From: Ecdyonurus torrentis
Lineage: Eukaryota > Arthropoda > Insecta > Ephemeroptera > Heptageniidae
Assembly (NCBI GenBank): GCA_949318235.1
Contig: OX439127.1
Span: forward strand, 28,178,613 to 28,242,612
Reading direction: 5' to 3'
Length of the DNA stretch: 64,000 bases
The number at the start of each line of letters is the position of its first letter. Position 1 is the stretch's first letter. This document shows positions 12,483 through 25,541 of the stretch, piece by piece. The notes under the pieces were generated by a model. It was not told the origin of the DNA. It made no database searches and saw only the letters and a program-made list of their open reading frames with translations. Both the position numbers and the translations under genes were made by a program.

Positions 12483-13665
12483 CAGGGTGTTTTTTTAAAA
12501 GCGCGCATTTTAAAACGCTAATTAAAATATGAAGAAATAAAATAAAATTAACTTTTTATATATCATTTTGTAGCCAAGGGTTAGACATTTTTAAAACTGT
12601 TCTTAGAAATAAAATTGAGTGGCCGGTTTTCTTGCACCAAGCGTCAACGTAAAAATGTGCTATTTTTTTTTCAGAACGTCTTTTTTTCTGCAAAAATGAT
12701 CAGAAATTTGCTTTTTTAACTATCCTTTATTAACAATTAATGGAGTCTGTTGGCATAAATAAGATACCTATAGCACTCTAAGCATGTTCTGTGATAAAAA
12801 TGAAAGGATGGAGCCACATTGGTATCAGGGTTAAGATGAAAACTTTTGCGTTCAACATGGCTAAATTTGATTTAAAAAATTCTCTTAAATCAAACTTTTT
12901 TTTTTTTTTTTTTTTTTTTTACCGATTTTGTATGAACTTTAATTTTCATAACATTGTTTGTAACTTTCATTTTCTGTCAATTCTTACAAACTGGGTTGCT
13001 TTGATAATTAAAACCTCAACATTTCATTTTAAAGAATGGAAACTTTTAATTTGCATCTCTTTCTTTAAAAGTTGGTTCATGTATGGAAATCCGCACATTT
13101 CATTTGGTTTTTGCTGCATTCATTAATTCTTTGCATTCAGAATCATATTGATTTTTTTTTAATAATTAAACTAAGCATTACTTAGATTTGAAAGAAAACT
13201 GTGAGCGCAAAGCCATTATAGAGAAACTAAACATTTCGTTAAATCAATAAACAAAATTCTCAAATTAGAGAAAATATTGGCAAATTTAGCCATGTTTAAC
13301 GCAAATGTTTTCACCTTAACCCTGATACTAATGTGGCCCCATCCTTCAATTTTTATTACAGAACATGCTTAGAGTGCTATAGGTATCCTATTTATGCCAA
13401 CAGACTCCATTAATTGTTAATAAAGGATAGTTAAAAAAGTAAATTTCTGATCATTTTTGCAGAAAAAAAGACGTTCTGAAAAAAAAAATAGCACATTTTT
13501 ACGTTGACGCTTGGTGCAAGAAAACCGGTCACTCAATTTTATTGCTAAGAACAGTTTTAAAAATGTCTAACCCTTGGCTACAAAATGATATATAAAAAGT
13601 TAATTTTATTTTATTTCTTCATATTTTAATTAGCGTTTTAAAATGCGCGCTTTTAAAAAAACACC

Positions 13666-13668
<3 letters not shown>
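12483..13668. mobile_element. 1.19 kb foldback element with CAGGGTG ends
   Basis: Starts CAGGGTGTTTTTTTAAAAGC and ends with the complement GCTTTTAAAAAAACACCCTG, each bordered by TA and then (TA)n. The two halves are near-perfect complements over almost 600 bp each (for example AGCCAAGGGTTAGACATTTT against its complement near 13560), meeting near 13075. The TA target suggests a Tc1/mariner-type mover, but there is no transposase ORF, only arms. Confidence 0.8.
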
Positions 13669-13707
<39 letters not shown>

Positions 13708-14210
13708 TAATAAAATGAAAAAATAAGGGTATGTAGTTATATAATATTGATACATTTTTCTTTAATATCCAATGCAAAGTTGCTGTATTAATTTTGAATA
13801 ATCTGCTATATAATATTTATTGAAAAAGCAAGAGCATCATATGTTCTGCGTGAGATTTTTAATTTAAATTGTTACAATTAAAATATCAAACAATCATAAT
13901 AATAATAACTACATCACAATTTAATATTAATGGAATATAGACATTTTATATTTGTATAATAAAAGCGGAGGACCTGGGAACATCAATGCATGCCTGACGC
14001 AGGAGCTGGAGACTCAAAGGAACAACTATTGGCATGCGTTTTCTTATGGGTGTACAAACTATTTTATTGAAGCATTGACATTAACTAGTTTATTTTGTAT
14101 ATGATAATGTTATAATCCCTATATAACCTGAATTTAAGTAATTGTAATACAGCTTATCAGTTTAGCGTGCAGGGAGAAGCAGGGAAAGCTAGTTTAACAT
14201 TACGCTTATG

Positions 14211-14219
<9 letters not shown>

Positions 14220-14254
<35 letters not shown>
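14220..14254. repeat. Poly-T run of about 35 bases
   Basis: Uninterrupted T run, the longest poly-T block on this side of the window. Confidence 0.8.
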
Positions 14255-14255
<1 letters not shown>

Positions 14256-14414
14256 AGAAAACTACTCTACGGATTTTGGAGAAATTTAAATTAAAAATAC
14301 TTGACATACTTTTACAAGTTATAAGCCATAGACATTTTTTAACAGTTTTTTAAACAGATAAACTTCATTGTACAGTTTTAATAAAAAATGCATGTTAGTA
14401 ACTCTCTCTTGTTA

Positions 14415-14583
14415 TTGACTAATAAAGGAACAACTGTTTTGAGGCTGACTATAAGCGATTTTGCTCACATCCGCTTCTGCTTCAACATTCTGTGCATGCG
14501 TAGTAAGTAGAAACAGAACAGAAGCAGATGTGACCGAAATTGCTTATAGTCGGCCTCAAAGCAGTTGTTCCTTTATTAGTCAA
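14415..14583. repeat. Hairpin MITE, family D copy 1
   Basis: Starts TTGACTAATAAAGGAACAAC and ends with the complement GTTGTTCCTTTATTAGTCAA. The inner arms carry TCACATCCGCTTCTGCTTC and GAAGCAGATGTGACCG. Other copies: 21971-22138 (full) and 52049-52150 (left half only). Confidence 0.75.
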
Positions 14584-14970
14584 TAGTATAAGAAGTATCA
14601 ACAAAATCATTATTTTTTACATCTGATCCTTACAAAAATAAAGACTTCATAATCCTGACTTTTGAGTATCTTGTCACTTGAAACTTGAAACATAGGGAAA
14701 ATTGAATTGTCATTGCTTGAATTGAATTGTCATAAAAAAAACGGTAAATTATTCTAGTATATACCACTGAACACTACAGTTTTAGTTCTAATACTAAGTT
14801 TACAAATTCCCTGTAAGGGATGTTTCTTTTTTTAAAGAACAAAAAAATCAAAAATAATAAAAAATTTATATGTAAAGGCATTCAATCTAATGCAAACATC
14901 AATAAAATAAATATTATAATGATAAAAAAAAGAATGAGTTTAAATTTGAAAAAAGTACAGATACTCGATC

Positions 14971-15753
14971 TCATAAAGCTGTTTTAACTTGATTTTTCTG
15001 TAATTTACATGTCAACTGGAACATAGTAAGACTGATTAAACTTCCTATTATTGGCTTATGATACATTTGTTTAACTTCAAAATTATGTGATAAATAAAGT
15101 TCCCGGGCTGCATCATGACACTCTGAAGTTACTAATTCTACTTCACTGTAGCCTTTAGTACGGCAAAAACTAACTGCCTCATTTAGCAATGCTGTAGCAA
15201 TACCACGTCTTTGATATTTAGGGCGTACTGCCATTCTACGAAGCCAACCAGCATCTTCTACTTCATTACTCTTAGCTATAGCAACAGTCCCAACAATGTT
15301 TCGCCTACAACGACTTACGTCTAAACCACAAGATTTTAGGCCTTGTTCACTTACTATCATCATTTTACCACCTGACCAAGGACCTGCTATATAAGGTTCA
15401 TAGACTTCAGCCACCCAAAACCCAGTACAATCTGAAGACATGTATACACGAGGAATATTATGTATGTCTTGAGTTAGTTCTAATGCCTTGAAACTATGTG
15501 CTAAGTAGACACAAGCATAAATGAATACAATCACAACTGGTATTGCACTAAAACAGAATTTGAAAGGCAGTCCTAGAAATATGAACATGATTGCAGCTGC
15601 TAGAACCATCAATTGGAATGTTATTTCTCTTGTTAGTCCAGAGATGAATGCAGTATTAACAGTAGACATCGTTGCTTCTCGTATAATTGCTTGGCATTTC
15701 AATTCATCACCAGGACGATAGTCTCGTATGACTACAACTCCAGAAGACGTCAT
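14971..15753 (-). CDS. Membrane-anchored GNAT N-acetyltransferase, NAT14/NAT8-like
   Basis: A single coding exon for 260 residues. Members of this group transfer acetyl from acetyl-CoA to amino groups at membranes; the substrate here is unknown. Residues about 46-86 form a long hydrophobic hairpin (two membrane segments) between a short cytosolic start and the catalytic domain, the NAT8/NAT14 plan. The acetyl-CoA loop is RRMAVRPKYQRRGIATALL (about 172-190) with the Q-x-x-G-x-A core, followed by AARELYLSHNFE (about 215-226). The first ATG is preceded by an acceptor (TTTCTTTCAG) about 9 bases upstream, so a non-coding first exon exists; a GAAG-GTATGT donor on this strand at 16634/16633 fits. 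That exon would start head-to-head with POP7. The family call is firm, the exact orthologue is not. Confidence 0.85.
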   Translation of the reverse strand: MTSSGVVVIRDYRPGDELKCQAIIREATMSTVNTAFISGLTREITFQLMVLAAAIMFIFLGLPFKFCFSAIPVVIVFIYACVYLAHSFKALELTQDIHNIPRVYMSSDCTGFWVAEVYEPYIAGPWSGGKMMIVSEQGLKSCGLDVSRCRRNIVGTVAIAKSNEVEDAGWLRRMAVRPKYQRRGIATALLNEAVSFCRTKGYSEVELVTSECHDAARELYLSHNFEVKQMYHKPIIGSLISLTMFQLTCKLQKNQVKTAL

Positions 15754-16633
15754 TATTTTGATCTGAAAGAAAATAAATTCTTAGACATGCAGCTGTAGAA
15801 TGTACCCTACATAGATAATATACGATATGTACATATAAAGCCACTCTCAAACATATCATGTACTAGCTGTATTCAATTTTGGGAAGGCGGCCGATTCACT
15901 CGGGACTGTAATATACACGGTACTTACGGTACACACTTAACAGGCAATTAACAACAATTTGCAAGTGTTTAACCATATAATCAATGCTTTTATATTATTA
16001 TGCATAATTATTTGTGGTCTACAAACATTATAATACACATTATAGGCATATATTTTATTAAATCGTAAAATTCAATACATATGCTGCCTCTCTCTAAGCA
16101 AGCTATTCTTTATGCCATTTGTATGTTTATGTTTATATTCACTCCATATCACTTCATAGTAAGTGATCGTAAAAGTTTCAGTGTGGAGAATCGATTTACA
16201 AGAAATGTGACATTTTTGTGCACAATTATGTATGTATGCATGCATACAATGCATAATATGTACCCACATGAATTGAATAACCTGCAATTTTAGTAATGCT
16301 TTTCAGTCTATATAGTTGTGCAGGTTTTTCATTTCCTTGCGGTATGTACATGTATGTTCTAATCATGCAACAGGTACGTAACACATGCAAGTAATAAATA
16401 TACCTAACAAAAATATCATTTCCTCTGGATCTCAAAATAATGATTCTCGGAGGAATGCCTGCATCTATAAAGTTCCATTAAAAAGGTATTTATATTCTAG
16501 AGTCTAGGGACTTTTGTCTGCATGTTTGTTAAAATTACAACAGCTGATAATTTTTCCGACTGTATAAATTCCCACTTATTGTATGTAAATAAATTAACCT
16601 ATAATTCAGTTTAGGTCGACGTTCATTACATAC

Positions 16634-16830
16634 CTTCAATATTTCATCAGGTTCATGAAAAATTATCGAAAAATTAATTTCCGTGCAAAATAACGCAAGA
16701 AATACTTTCAGCAAAACAGTCAGTCATGTGGTTCTGCTTCAAGTTTCGTGGGAAATAAATAATAAAAAAATAATAACGATAATAATCAAACATCAAAACA
16801 GAGGAAGAACGAAAAACAAAAATTAGTATC
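16634..16830. promoter_or_regulatory. Likely bidirectional promoter between the NAT-like gene and POP7
   Basis: The proposed 5'UTR exon of the NAT-like gene (donor at 16632-16633 on the - strand) and the POP7 ATG at 16831 are less than 200 bp apart and point away from each other. No TATA box is obvious; the stretch is A-rich with small GC islands (TCATGTGGTTCTG). This is inferred from geometry only. Confidence 0.5.
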
Positions 16831-19758
16831 ATGGCGGATTTCACGAAAGAGAAATCCATTGAAAATTGTTCTGAATCGAAAAAAAGAGAAAAACAAACAA
16901 ATATTAATCACAATTTGAAGAAGAGGGTCCCATCCCGTCTGCCTCGTAGAAAGATTGACGTGTACGTCAACACCAAAACACCTTTAAAGGTAATTATATG
17001 TATGTCTTCAACAACATTCTTCCTCCTGTTTTCGTAGTGTCATGTATGACTGTAGGACGACTGTATGATATGTATGTTGCAGAATGTATTTATGCATAAT
17101 GAATCACATGTAAGTATAATATGTATGTATATACATTTTTCTGTGCAAAGCAAAAACACCTAACTAACTTTGAAATGCTTTTAAGTATACATATAATATG
17201 TATGATTGATATGTATCATATTACATAATATTGTGCAATGTAGGAATGTCAAGTTTTGTGTTTTGGATCCTAAGAGGCACGACTTAAGAAATTAAGGATA
17301 ATATGTATATACCTTCAAGGCCATCAGTTAGGCCTAAACTTTAGTGTACTGGATTGCATTTCTGTGAAGGATCTGTACTCACAAGAACTTACTTACCAGT
17401 ACTTATAGGACGTTTAAAAGGATCAGGAAAAAGAAAAAAAGAAAAGGGTCACTGAATGAAGCAGACTGCTCAATATTGGTTCCGCAAACTAGACAAAAGT
17501 TTGAGTTGGTAAGAGTTAAAAGAAAAAGGCGATTGGACTTAATAACATTTTGATACAAAAGGAAGATCCCTGGAAAAAAGGGCCTTGGATAAAAGGTCCT
17601 ACATCCCTGTGTGCCGCTGGCCAACACGCTATACCTTTGCGTAAGGCAGGTCCTTTTATCTGAGGACCTTTTTTTCCTTGGACCTTCTTTCAGACATTCG
17701 TTTTGACATAGATTTGAAAATTTGTGAAATAGTAATAATTGAGCTGTTTATTGGCAGACCCATCTTGCATGAGAGAGAAAATATTCTGACTGGGTCCAAA
17801 ATTAAACACAAGAATAAGCATTTATAAATTGCAAGGGGGTATGTATTTTAGCGAGCTCATTATTAACTTTTCTCTAATTTATAAATAAAATAAACAATTA
17901 TCTCAAGGTTGATTTCTTTTCTTAATTACTAAATACGTACAGTAGTCTATGTTATGTATTCAGTGCAACTTTGGAAGTAGAGGTTAGGAAAATCTAAATT
18001 AAGAGGTCAGCAGACTTGGGTAGCAATGACTATAAACTCAAACTTCAAGTTATAAGGTTAAAACAGATGTAGGGAAATATTATATTGTTAATAACACTAC
18101 AGTACTCATGATTGGAATAAATTTACTTATGACATTTCCTCAAGGAACTGACAAATATTTCGTAGAGATTTAGGTTTACGAAGTCAAACTTGCAATAAAT
18201 TGGAAACTTAAACTTAACCAGTCAGATTTCTTTTGGACCAGTGTATATATTAATGCTGTTTGCAAACCCTGTTTTCTACTACTAAAATGACAATCAATTA
18301 TTCAAATGGAATGTGCATTTTTTGCCAGAAACAGGGTTTACAAAGAACACTAGTGTAATTGATTTACCGGTGTACGATCCATAATGAAAAACATTGAGAC
18401 ATGTCTCTCAAACAAATACTGAAGGTGTGCAGATTTTTTACTCGCACAGTAAAGGAAATCTACTACGTCAGAGTTTCCCTCTTTACCCTCGCGGGGCTCG
18501 CTTTTCCCAGGGACTAGAAAAGTCAAATAAACGACTGATTACTATTGAATTGTTTTAGAAAAGAACAAAAAATACCTAATTTTAGAGTTTAATATCCCTT
18601 GAAGGCTACCAACTAAGAAAATATTAAACGTTTTAGTATTGACATTTACAACCCTAAATAACTATGGTAATAATTATATTTATAACACTGGATACTTGTT
18701 ATTTTTCAGGCTATATTTGTCAACTGTGAAAAACTTTTGGAAAAAGAGCCAGAAATAGTTGTCCATGGTCTTGGTGCTGCAGTTGCAAGTGCAATAAATT
18801 TGTCTCTACAACTCCAGCAACGTTTCTCTGATACATTGCAAGTTTCTGTTCACACTTCTTCAGTAGAACTTGTTGGTAAGTTTATGTAAGCTCATTTAGA
18901 ATCAAACATCTTGCACTGTCATTAAAAGTATTGGAAGTCAACAATTATGTAGAACAAATTAAAATTTAATATCACAAAAATATATCATCAAGGTCAGGTA
19001 TATAAAATTAAAAGAAAAGGATAGAGGAGAGGAAACCAGAAAGAGCCAATATACCTATATTATATATGTAATTTATAATCTATAATATCTCTTTGAGTTT
19101 ATACAGACTGACACTCTGTTTTATACTCTGTTTTTCTTGGAGCTTAGTGCTAAAAAGTTATTCAACATGTGTTTATTATCTCTGTGTTACTAAGATTTTC
19201 ACTTAGCTATAGGAATCTCCTCACTACACAATGCCCTTGGTGGTTCCCGCTTGCATTTTCTTTTCATTGTATCAAAAAGATAGCAAACAGATAGATGTGT
19301 AAACATAATACACATAGGAACAGGAGTTTTTATTGATTACTGATAACAGTATTCAAATGTTAATAAATCAATATTAAGAAAAAATTGACTGTGATAATTA
19401 GGATATTAAGGAAAATAAACCACCGCTCTTAATATACAACATTAATATTTTGCTTAGATTTTCTTTCTCTACTATGGTATCCCTTTCAGTCTTAATTTTA
19501 GCTCATGCTATCTCCCATTTCCTAAGTTTTTCTAATATTTATGTATTGCTATCAAATCTTCTAATTATATATCAAATTCAAGTGTTAATTAATTTTATTG
19601 TATAAATATATTTATTTATTTCATTGAAAATAAGTTAACAATTTTAATTGCTCGCAGATGACCTTCATCCCGAGACAGATGCAACAGAAATTGAAACACA
19701 AACAAGACTAAATTCTGCTGTTCATATACGACTGTGGCACACCAAAAAACAAGTGTAA
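16831..19758 (+). CDS. POP7: Ribonuclease P/MRP subunit p20 (RPP20/POP7)
   Basis: Three coding exons: 16831-16989, 18710-18875 and 19658-19758, all with GT-AG borders and compatible phases, giving 141 residues (human RPP20 has 140). The protein belongs to the Alba fold and pairs with RPP25 on the P3 arm of RNase P and RNase MRP RNA, acting in nuclear tRNA 5' processing and rRNA processing. Diagnostic stretches are KKRVPSRLPRRKIDVYVNTK (about 30-49), VVHGLGAAVASAINLSLQLQ (Alba helix), and VELVDDLHPETD followed by RLNSAVHIRLW at the end, all matching the known human pattern. The start is the first ATG, in an ATCATGGCG context. The next gene, TMEM203, begins 19 bp after the stop on the same strand with no room for a promoter in between. 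Confidence 0.95.
18246..18352. repeat. ~105 bp hairpin repeat, family E copy 1 (in POP7 intron 1)
   Basis: The arms TTTGCAAACCCTGTTTTCTA and CCAGAAACAGGGTTTACAAA surround an A/T-rich centre with CTACTAAAATGACAATCAAT. A relative lies at 61561-61650 in the opposite orientation, and a third copy at 54608/57710 is split by the pogo-like element. Confidence 0.7.
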
Positions 19759-19777
19759 TTCTATTAACAAAAATACA

Positions 19778-20185
19778 ATGCTATTTTCATTAAGAGAAAT
19801 TGTATCGTGGTTAGGATTGACAATTTTTGAAGTTTGGATATTATTAGGTTCATGTTTTGTCTTTTCTATCCTCCTAGCTTTACAAACTGAAGGTATATTG
19901 GGAGGAGCATCATGGTGGATAGTGTTTGCACCACTATTTGTGGGCGATGGACTTAATGCCTACTTTTGTGTTATAATATTTATAAGAATGTACATGGATG
20001 GCATTTATAAAGCAGCATTACTACGAGCTTGTTGGAGTTCAGCATTTCTAGTTCTCTTATTTGTATTTAAATTTTTGCTTTGTCGTAAACTGACTGGGGC
20101 AAGTACACTAGAATATTCTGAAGTAATGTCTCCATTATTTATACTCTTACAACTAGTTGCTGTTAGAGCTTGCCAAATTCATTGA
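19778..20185 (+). CDS. TMEM203: Transmembrane protein 203
   Basis: A single exon for 135 residues (human TMEM203 has 136). The sequence begins MLFSLREIVSWLGLTIFE and ends SPLFILLQLVAVRACQIH, both the conserved ends of this family. Four hydrophobic segments fit the known four-pass topology: roughly residues 8-33, 42-67, 80-103 and 115-131. TMEM203 is an ER membrane protein linked to calcium handling and, in mammals, to STING signalling. It follows POP7 by 19 bp on the same strand, and the gap TTCTATTAACAAAAATACA contains no AG acceptor. Expression therefore probably depends on the POP7 transcript, on a promoter inside POP7, or on trans-splicing at an upstream acceptor such as 19657. Confidence 0.95.
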   Translation: MLFSLREIVSWLGLTIFEVWILLGSCFVFSILLALQTEGILGGASWWIVFAPLFVGDGLNAYFCVIIFIRMYMDGIYKAALLRACWSSAFLVLLFVFKFLLCRKLTGASTLEYSEVMSPLFILLQLVAVRACQIH

Positions 20186-20423
20186 TTCACATTTAAACTT
20201 AGTAAATACTGTATGCAATTTACAACCTTTTGCTCATTATCTTTCTAGCAAACAGTTTGCTCTTATTGTGCATCATGTGACTTTGTACTAATATACTGTA
20301 TAAACTATTATTGTTTAGAAAATATGATAACTGTAAATTGACAGGATAAAGTGAATAATGTGTATAATATTCTTCTTTCACAATGAAGTAGTATTGTTAG
20401 TGGTGTGTGTATGTGTGTGTGTT

Positions 20424-20585
20424 ATATCGACGTTGTTCCGCTCTATTGGCCGATGTCCACTTGACCTTACAAAAATCAATTTTGTTTGATCGACCCCAAT
20501 TTTTGAATTTTTGCATCTCAGGTCATTTGCAGCAAAAAATACTTTCAAGGTCAAGTGAACATAGGCCAATATAGTAGAACAACAT

Positions 20586-20590
<5 letters not shown>
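20424..20590. repeat. Hairpin MITE beside a long (TA)n array
   Basis: Arms ATATCGACGTTGTTCCGCTC then CGATGTCCACTTGACCTT, and AAGGTCAAGTGAACATAGGC then AGAACAACATTGATAT. No ORF. The right end runs straight into the TA array. Confidence 0.7.

Positions 20591-20668
<78 letters not shown>
20588..20668. repeat. (TA)n microsatellite
   Basis: About 40 TA units next to the hairpin that ends at 20590. Confidence 0.9.
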
Positions 20669-20670
<2 letters not shown>

Positions 20671-21970
20671 CTATGTATGTGTGTATTTATGTATTTTTTT
20701 TTCTCAATATCATAATAACTAAATACTACTAAAGGAACATTTCTTGAATATTGTCAGCAAAGGAATACACCTTGGTATATATTTTTGTCTTTCATTCAGC
20801 AATAAGCAGCAATGGCTCCAAATTTATTTTTTTCAATATAACTACCACATTGAATACTGTTTTTTCAAGAATCCGCGCCATATTTTAATATGTATGTACT
20901 TTTGTTATGTAGTAAAAGTCTTTTCTGACATTCTAATGTGCTAAAGAGTGTCCTAAAAACTACAAAATTAGAGGTTGAGAGTAATAATAATAATTAGCAC
21001 TACTGAATTATTTTGTTTAATATTTTATTGCTTACAAGATTTTTCTCGTTAACTGTTATATGATTTCAGTTCAGTACTGGATTATGATTGGATTCCTGTA
21101 CTTCCTTTGTAATTGAAGATAGTTATATCAAGATGGGTAGTTTCATTTGATTTTAAATTTATATAGATAATTAAGTACCAATAGAAGTAAAAATAAGGTT
21201 GCATTTTTATTGTACAGTCGATGAAGTAAAATTTTATTCTATTGTCTTATGAATATCCCTTGTGTACATATGGAGCTCTAAGTCTTCATATGAATGCATG
21301 GCATAAACCATTTCAGTTAACTATTTAAAAGTCAAAACAATCGGTAGTGTCAAAATCCTGTAAGTATTTTAAAATCTCAATTGATAATTTTTATAAAATA
21401 TCAGTATTGCTTAATTGTTACCATTAAATAGACCTTCCCTTGCTGCCCCCCTCCCCCCTGCCCATCCAAAAACTATACTTTAGTGTGTGGCTATCTTGTC
21501 TCAATACTTTAGGATAGCTTGGTGATAATCCATGTCAATTCTTTTGGGTCACTAATAATTTATCTAGTACATATTATATAATCATAAGAACTCTTGTTAT
21601 AATACTTGCACATAGTGCTCTGTTCATCAGGTTAACATATTCGTCTCATATCAGATTTTTTCTTGTTCTAATATTTGAAACTTGATTGACAGGATCACTG
21701 TAACATTTAATGATTTCTATGATGTATATTGATCATTTGACCTTGCATGAAAGTGTGTATGTGTGTGTGGTGCTAAATTTGGATTTTGGTATTTCACATC
21801 ATTTGAAAGTTGGAAGAGGGGGGGGGGGGGAGGCAAAGTTAAAGTCAAGTGGATGTTAAATATTATAGCCGAGCACTCTCGATATTTACTAAAAACTAAC
21901 CATTTGTGTAAACTGGAAAAAAAAAAACGTACCTAAAAGCGCATTTATTGGCCAATTATTTTGTTATTTT

Positions 21971-22138
21971 ATTGACTCATAAAGATGTAACTGTTTTGAG
22001 GCCAACTTAAAGCAATTTTTGTTCACATTTACTTCTATGTTTCTATGTATTATGCACGCGCAGTGCGCAGTACTTAGAAACAGAAGCAGATGTGAGCGAA
22101 ATAGCTCAAAGTCGGACTCAAAACAGTTATTGGTCAAT
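21971..22138. repeat. Hairpin MITE, family D copy 2
   Basis: Shares TTGACTCATAAAG, AACTGTTTTGAGGCCAACTT and AGAAGCAGATGTGAGCGAAA with the copy at 14415-14583. More diverged; the right arm ends CAGTTATTGGTCAAT. Confidence 0.65.
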
Positions 22139-22736
22139 AATCTTTACATTGACAGTAATCTTGCTCGTGATAATTATTGGAACAAAGTGGGTAATTTGTA
22201 AAGCTATTGGAATAAAGCTTTATTATCTATGGTTATAAAAATTTCCTGTTTGGTGAACAAAGGTGATTTATATTGTATAGTTTAAATATTTTTAAAGACT
22301 ACCAATTACAATAATAAATATAAAAAAAAAAAAAAAAAAAAAAAAAGGAAAAGAAAGGAACGGAAAGGGGAAAAAAGGAAAATGTAAAATTTGAGCTTTG
22401 ATTATAGAAGAAAGCTCAAATTTTGATTAAAATATATGGAATTTTCATCATAAATTCCGTTAAGAAGTATCATTTTTATTTAATTTCATTTTAAGGAGCA
22501 CGATTTTTTTTTTTTCAAAAAATATTTTAACTTTACAACATTATATAACATTTAATTTGTTCCACAATTGAAGCAATGGTAATATGAGGAAAAGAAAAAA
22601 AAAAAAATAATAATTTTTGTCCAATAATGTGCATTAAGGAACTACTCATAAATTTTAATTTTTTCAAAATAACTTGTTAGTACTGACAATCAAATTTCAA
22701 AACTTCAAACTTTTCAGTTCGGAAAAGAAAAAAAAA

Positions 22737-22777
<41 letters not shown>

Positions 22778-23169
22778 GAAAATATCTGACACAAGAAAAA
22801 ACATGTTAATCTTAAAAATAAACTTCTTTACAACGAAATGCTAAGAATTCTGTATTTAACTTTACAATTTAAATAAACTATTTATTATTTAAAAAAGAAA
22901 AAAAAAACTTGTGACTTTTGTATCCCTTACAAACTTGTTGAAATAGTACTTGAATAGATTATATTTTAATGACTATAGTATTGCATTGCTCAGATTGATC
23001 CTAGTTTTATTGAAACCAGATAAGGCATTCACTCAGTGTTCAAAAGTTTGCATAACAAAATTCAGCTACTGTATTTGAATGAGATGAATATTGCCGAGCA
23101 AAAATCACCTTTTTGATTCCAATACATTTGTATGATTGGTTTGTTTTATATATTATATACAGAACAAAT

Positions 23170-23298
23170 GAGTCTTCTGGTAGTTCCAAAAACCGCTTCT
23201 TCCAATTTCAACCAAGGTGGATATCATACTTCTGACAGTGATAAGAAACTCACCTTTATTGAAAATGGAAGAAGCTGGTTTTGGAACTATATAGACTC
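23170..23298. repeat. Short palindromic element, family A copy 2
   Basis: Arms AGTTCCAAAAACCGCTTCTT and AAGAAGCTGGTTTTGGAACT, with AAGAAACTCACCTTTATTGA inside; same family as 1756-1881. Confidence 0.7.
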
Positions 23299-23357
23299 AA
23301 ATATTTAGTCACTTCAGGCAGCATGCAGGTATAGCAGATCTGAATTCCAAATAATAC

Positions 23358-23369
<12 letters not shown>

Positions 23370-23423
<54 letters not shown>
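23370..23423. repeat. (TA)n microsatellite
   Basis: About 27 TA units following three ATAC units. Confidence 0.9.
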
Positions 23424-23427
<4 letters not shown>

Positions 23428-25168
23428 AAAAAATAATAATAGTTGTGCAATTATTGAATAAACATTTATTCAAACACATTGAAAAACAACAACAACTAAA
23501 ACTAATGGCAGGTACACAAATTCTGTAGATTATAATAGTTATAAATAACCTTGGAACAGGTATTGTTAATACCCGGTATATATAGTATTATTGTTCCGCA
23601 GTATACCCTAATACTCTATATAGTTAAGACACACCTTTATTTTAGTTTGTTAGGATAAAGTTAGGATCGAGCAAACATGGCGTATATTATTGCAGTATAT
23701 CAATACCTATTCCTGGCTAAGATTTACTTATTGCGAAAATTTACAGAATTAGTTTTGCAAAGTAGGCAGTCGTGATAAAACAAAATAATAATAGTAAATA
23801 AAAATAAAAACTTAAAAAATACAAACAGAAATTAAAGTTAAAAATGTTCAAACCAGAAATTAACTATAATAATAAACAAGATCCATTTTGCACTCGTTTA
23901 AATTAGTTATTATTATTATTATTATTTTTTAGTTTACGAATCCTTGCCAGGAAGAGATAGAAGGTGATAGACAATGACTACGACTATCACAATTGAGACG
24001 CACAATGATAGACCATGCAAGCAAGAATACTATAAGTAGCAAAACAAAGGAATTATTGTGTCGTCGCAGAGTCGCAAATCGACAAGTCCTACATCTGAAA
24101 TAAAAAAATATAATATAATGCTTTGCTTTTATTAAAAATTACTACTAATATTGTAGGTGCATAAGTAAATTGCACTAGGTAAATATTAACCTGGATCCAG
24201 TATTAAGATACTAAAATGTCACCTAATCTAGATGAGTCACAGTATCTATTGTAGTATACTGTATTTATGTTTTACCTGCATTATAGTTATAATTGTAATG
24301 TAGTATAATTATACCAATAGGCAATAGCTGATGGTCCTATTGCAATTTACAGACTGGATTTGTGTATCTGCAATTTGTAGTAATTTTTCCATCTATTATT
24401 ATTTTGTACGGCGCTATGGTAATTAAACTTTAAATCTTATACGTATTCCTTGACGATCAATTGTTGGTGGAGACGGCAGTGAAGTGAACTTTTTTTTTTC
24501 CCCCACTAAAACATCTCTGCAAGGGAATAATATATATACGATTAATTATTGTTTGTAACTGTCATGATAAGTATTCAAATAGTGCTAAATTATTTGCTTA
24601 TAAATTTTGAAATTAATTAATTGTTGGATAATAATAATTTCACGGACTTGCATTAGTTTTTGTATTATTATTTTTTTTTTTTTTACTGTCCTTAAGTTTT
24701 CTAACAATTCATTGAAAACTTATTAGCAGAGATCGAACCGCATATCTTTTATTATTTTTAAAGAGCTGAAGACCTGCGATTTTACAGATTATATATAGGC
24801 CTATCTCAATATATTATACTTTTCCGTGGAGAGAGAGAGAGAGAGAGAAGTATTATTGAAAGTTATCAGCCGCACTGCAAGCTATACATATAGTTAGAAA
24901 ATCGGATAAAAATTGAAGCTTTAATTTCAATAAAGATTTTTTTTAACTGGTAAACTCCACGGTGCTCAGTGGTACCGTAAAACAGTTATTTGATGTAGTA
25001 ATTGACCTTGTCCATCCTTGCGCTCATTATATTGCCATCTTTGAGGGTTCCTATTACTGTACAGTACGTATATATTATGGTATAATAAAATGTAGGAGAA
25101 AATATTTTTTTTTCCTAATATTTACGCTTGGAAAAATAAAACAATTTCTAGCTTTTTGAAAGTTTGGC

Positions 25169-25541
<373 letters not shown>

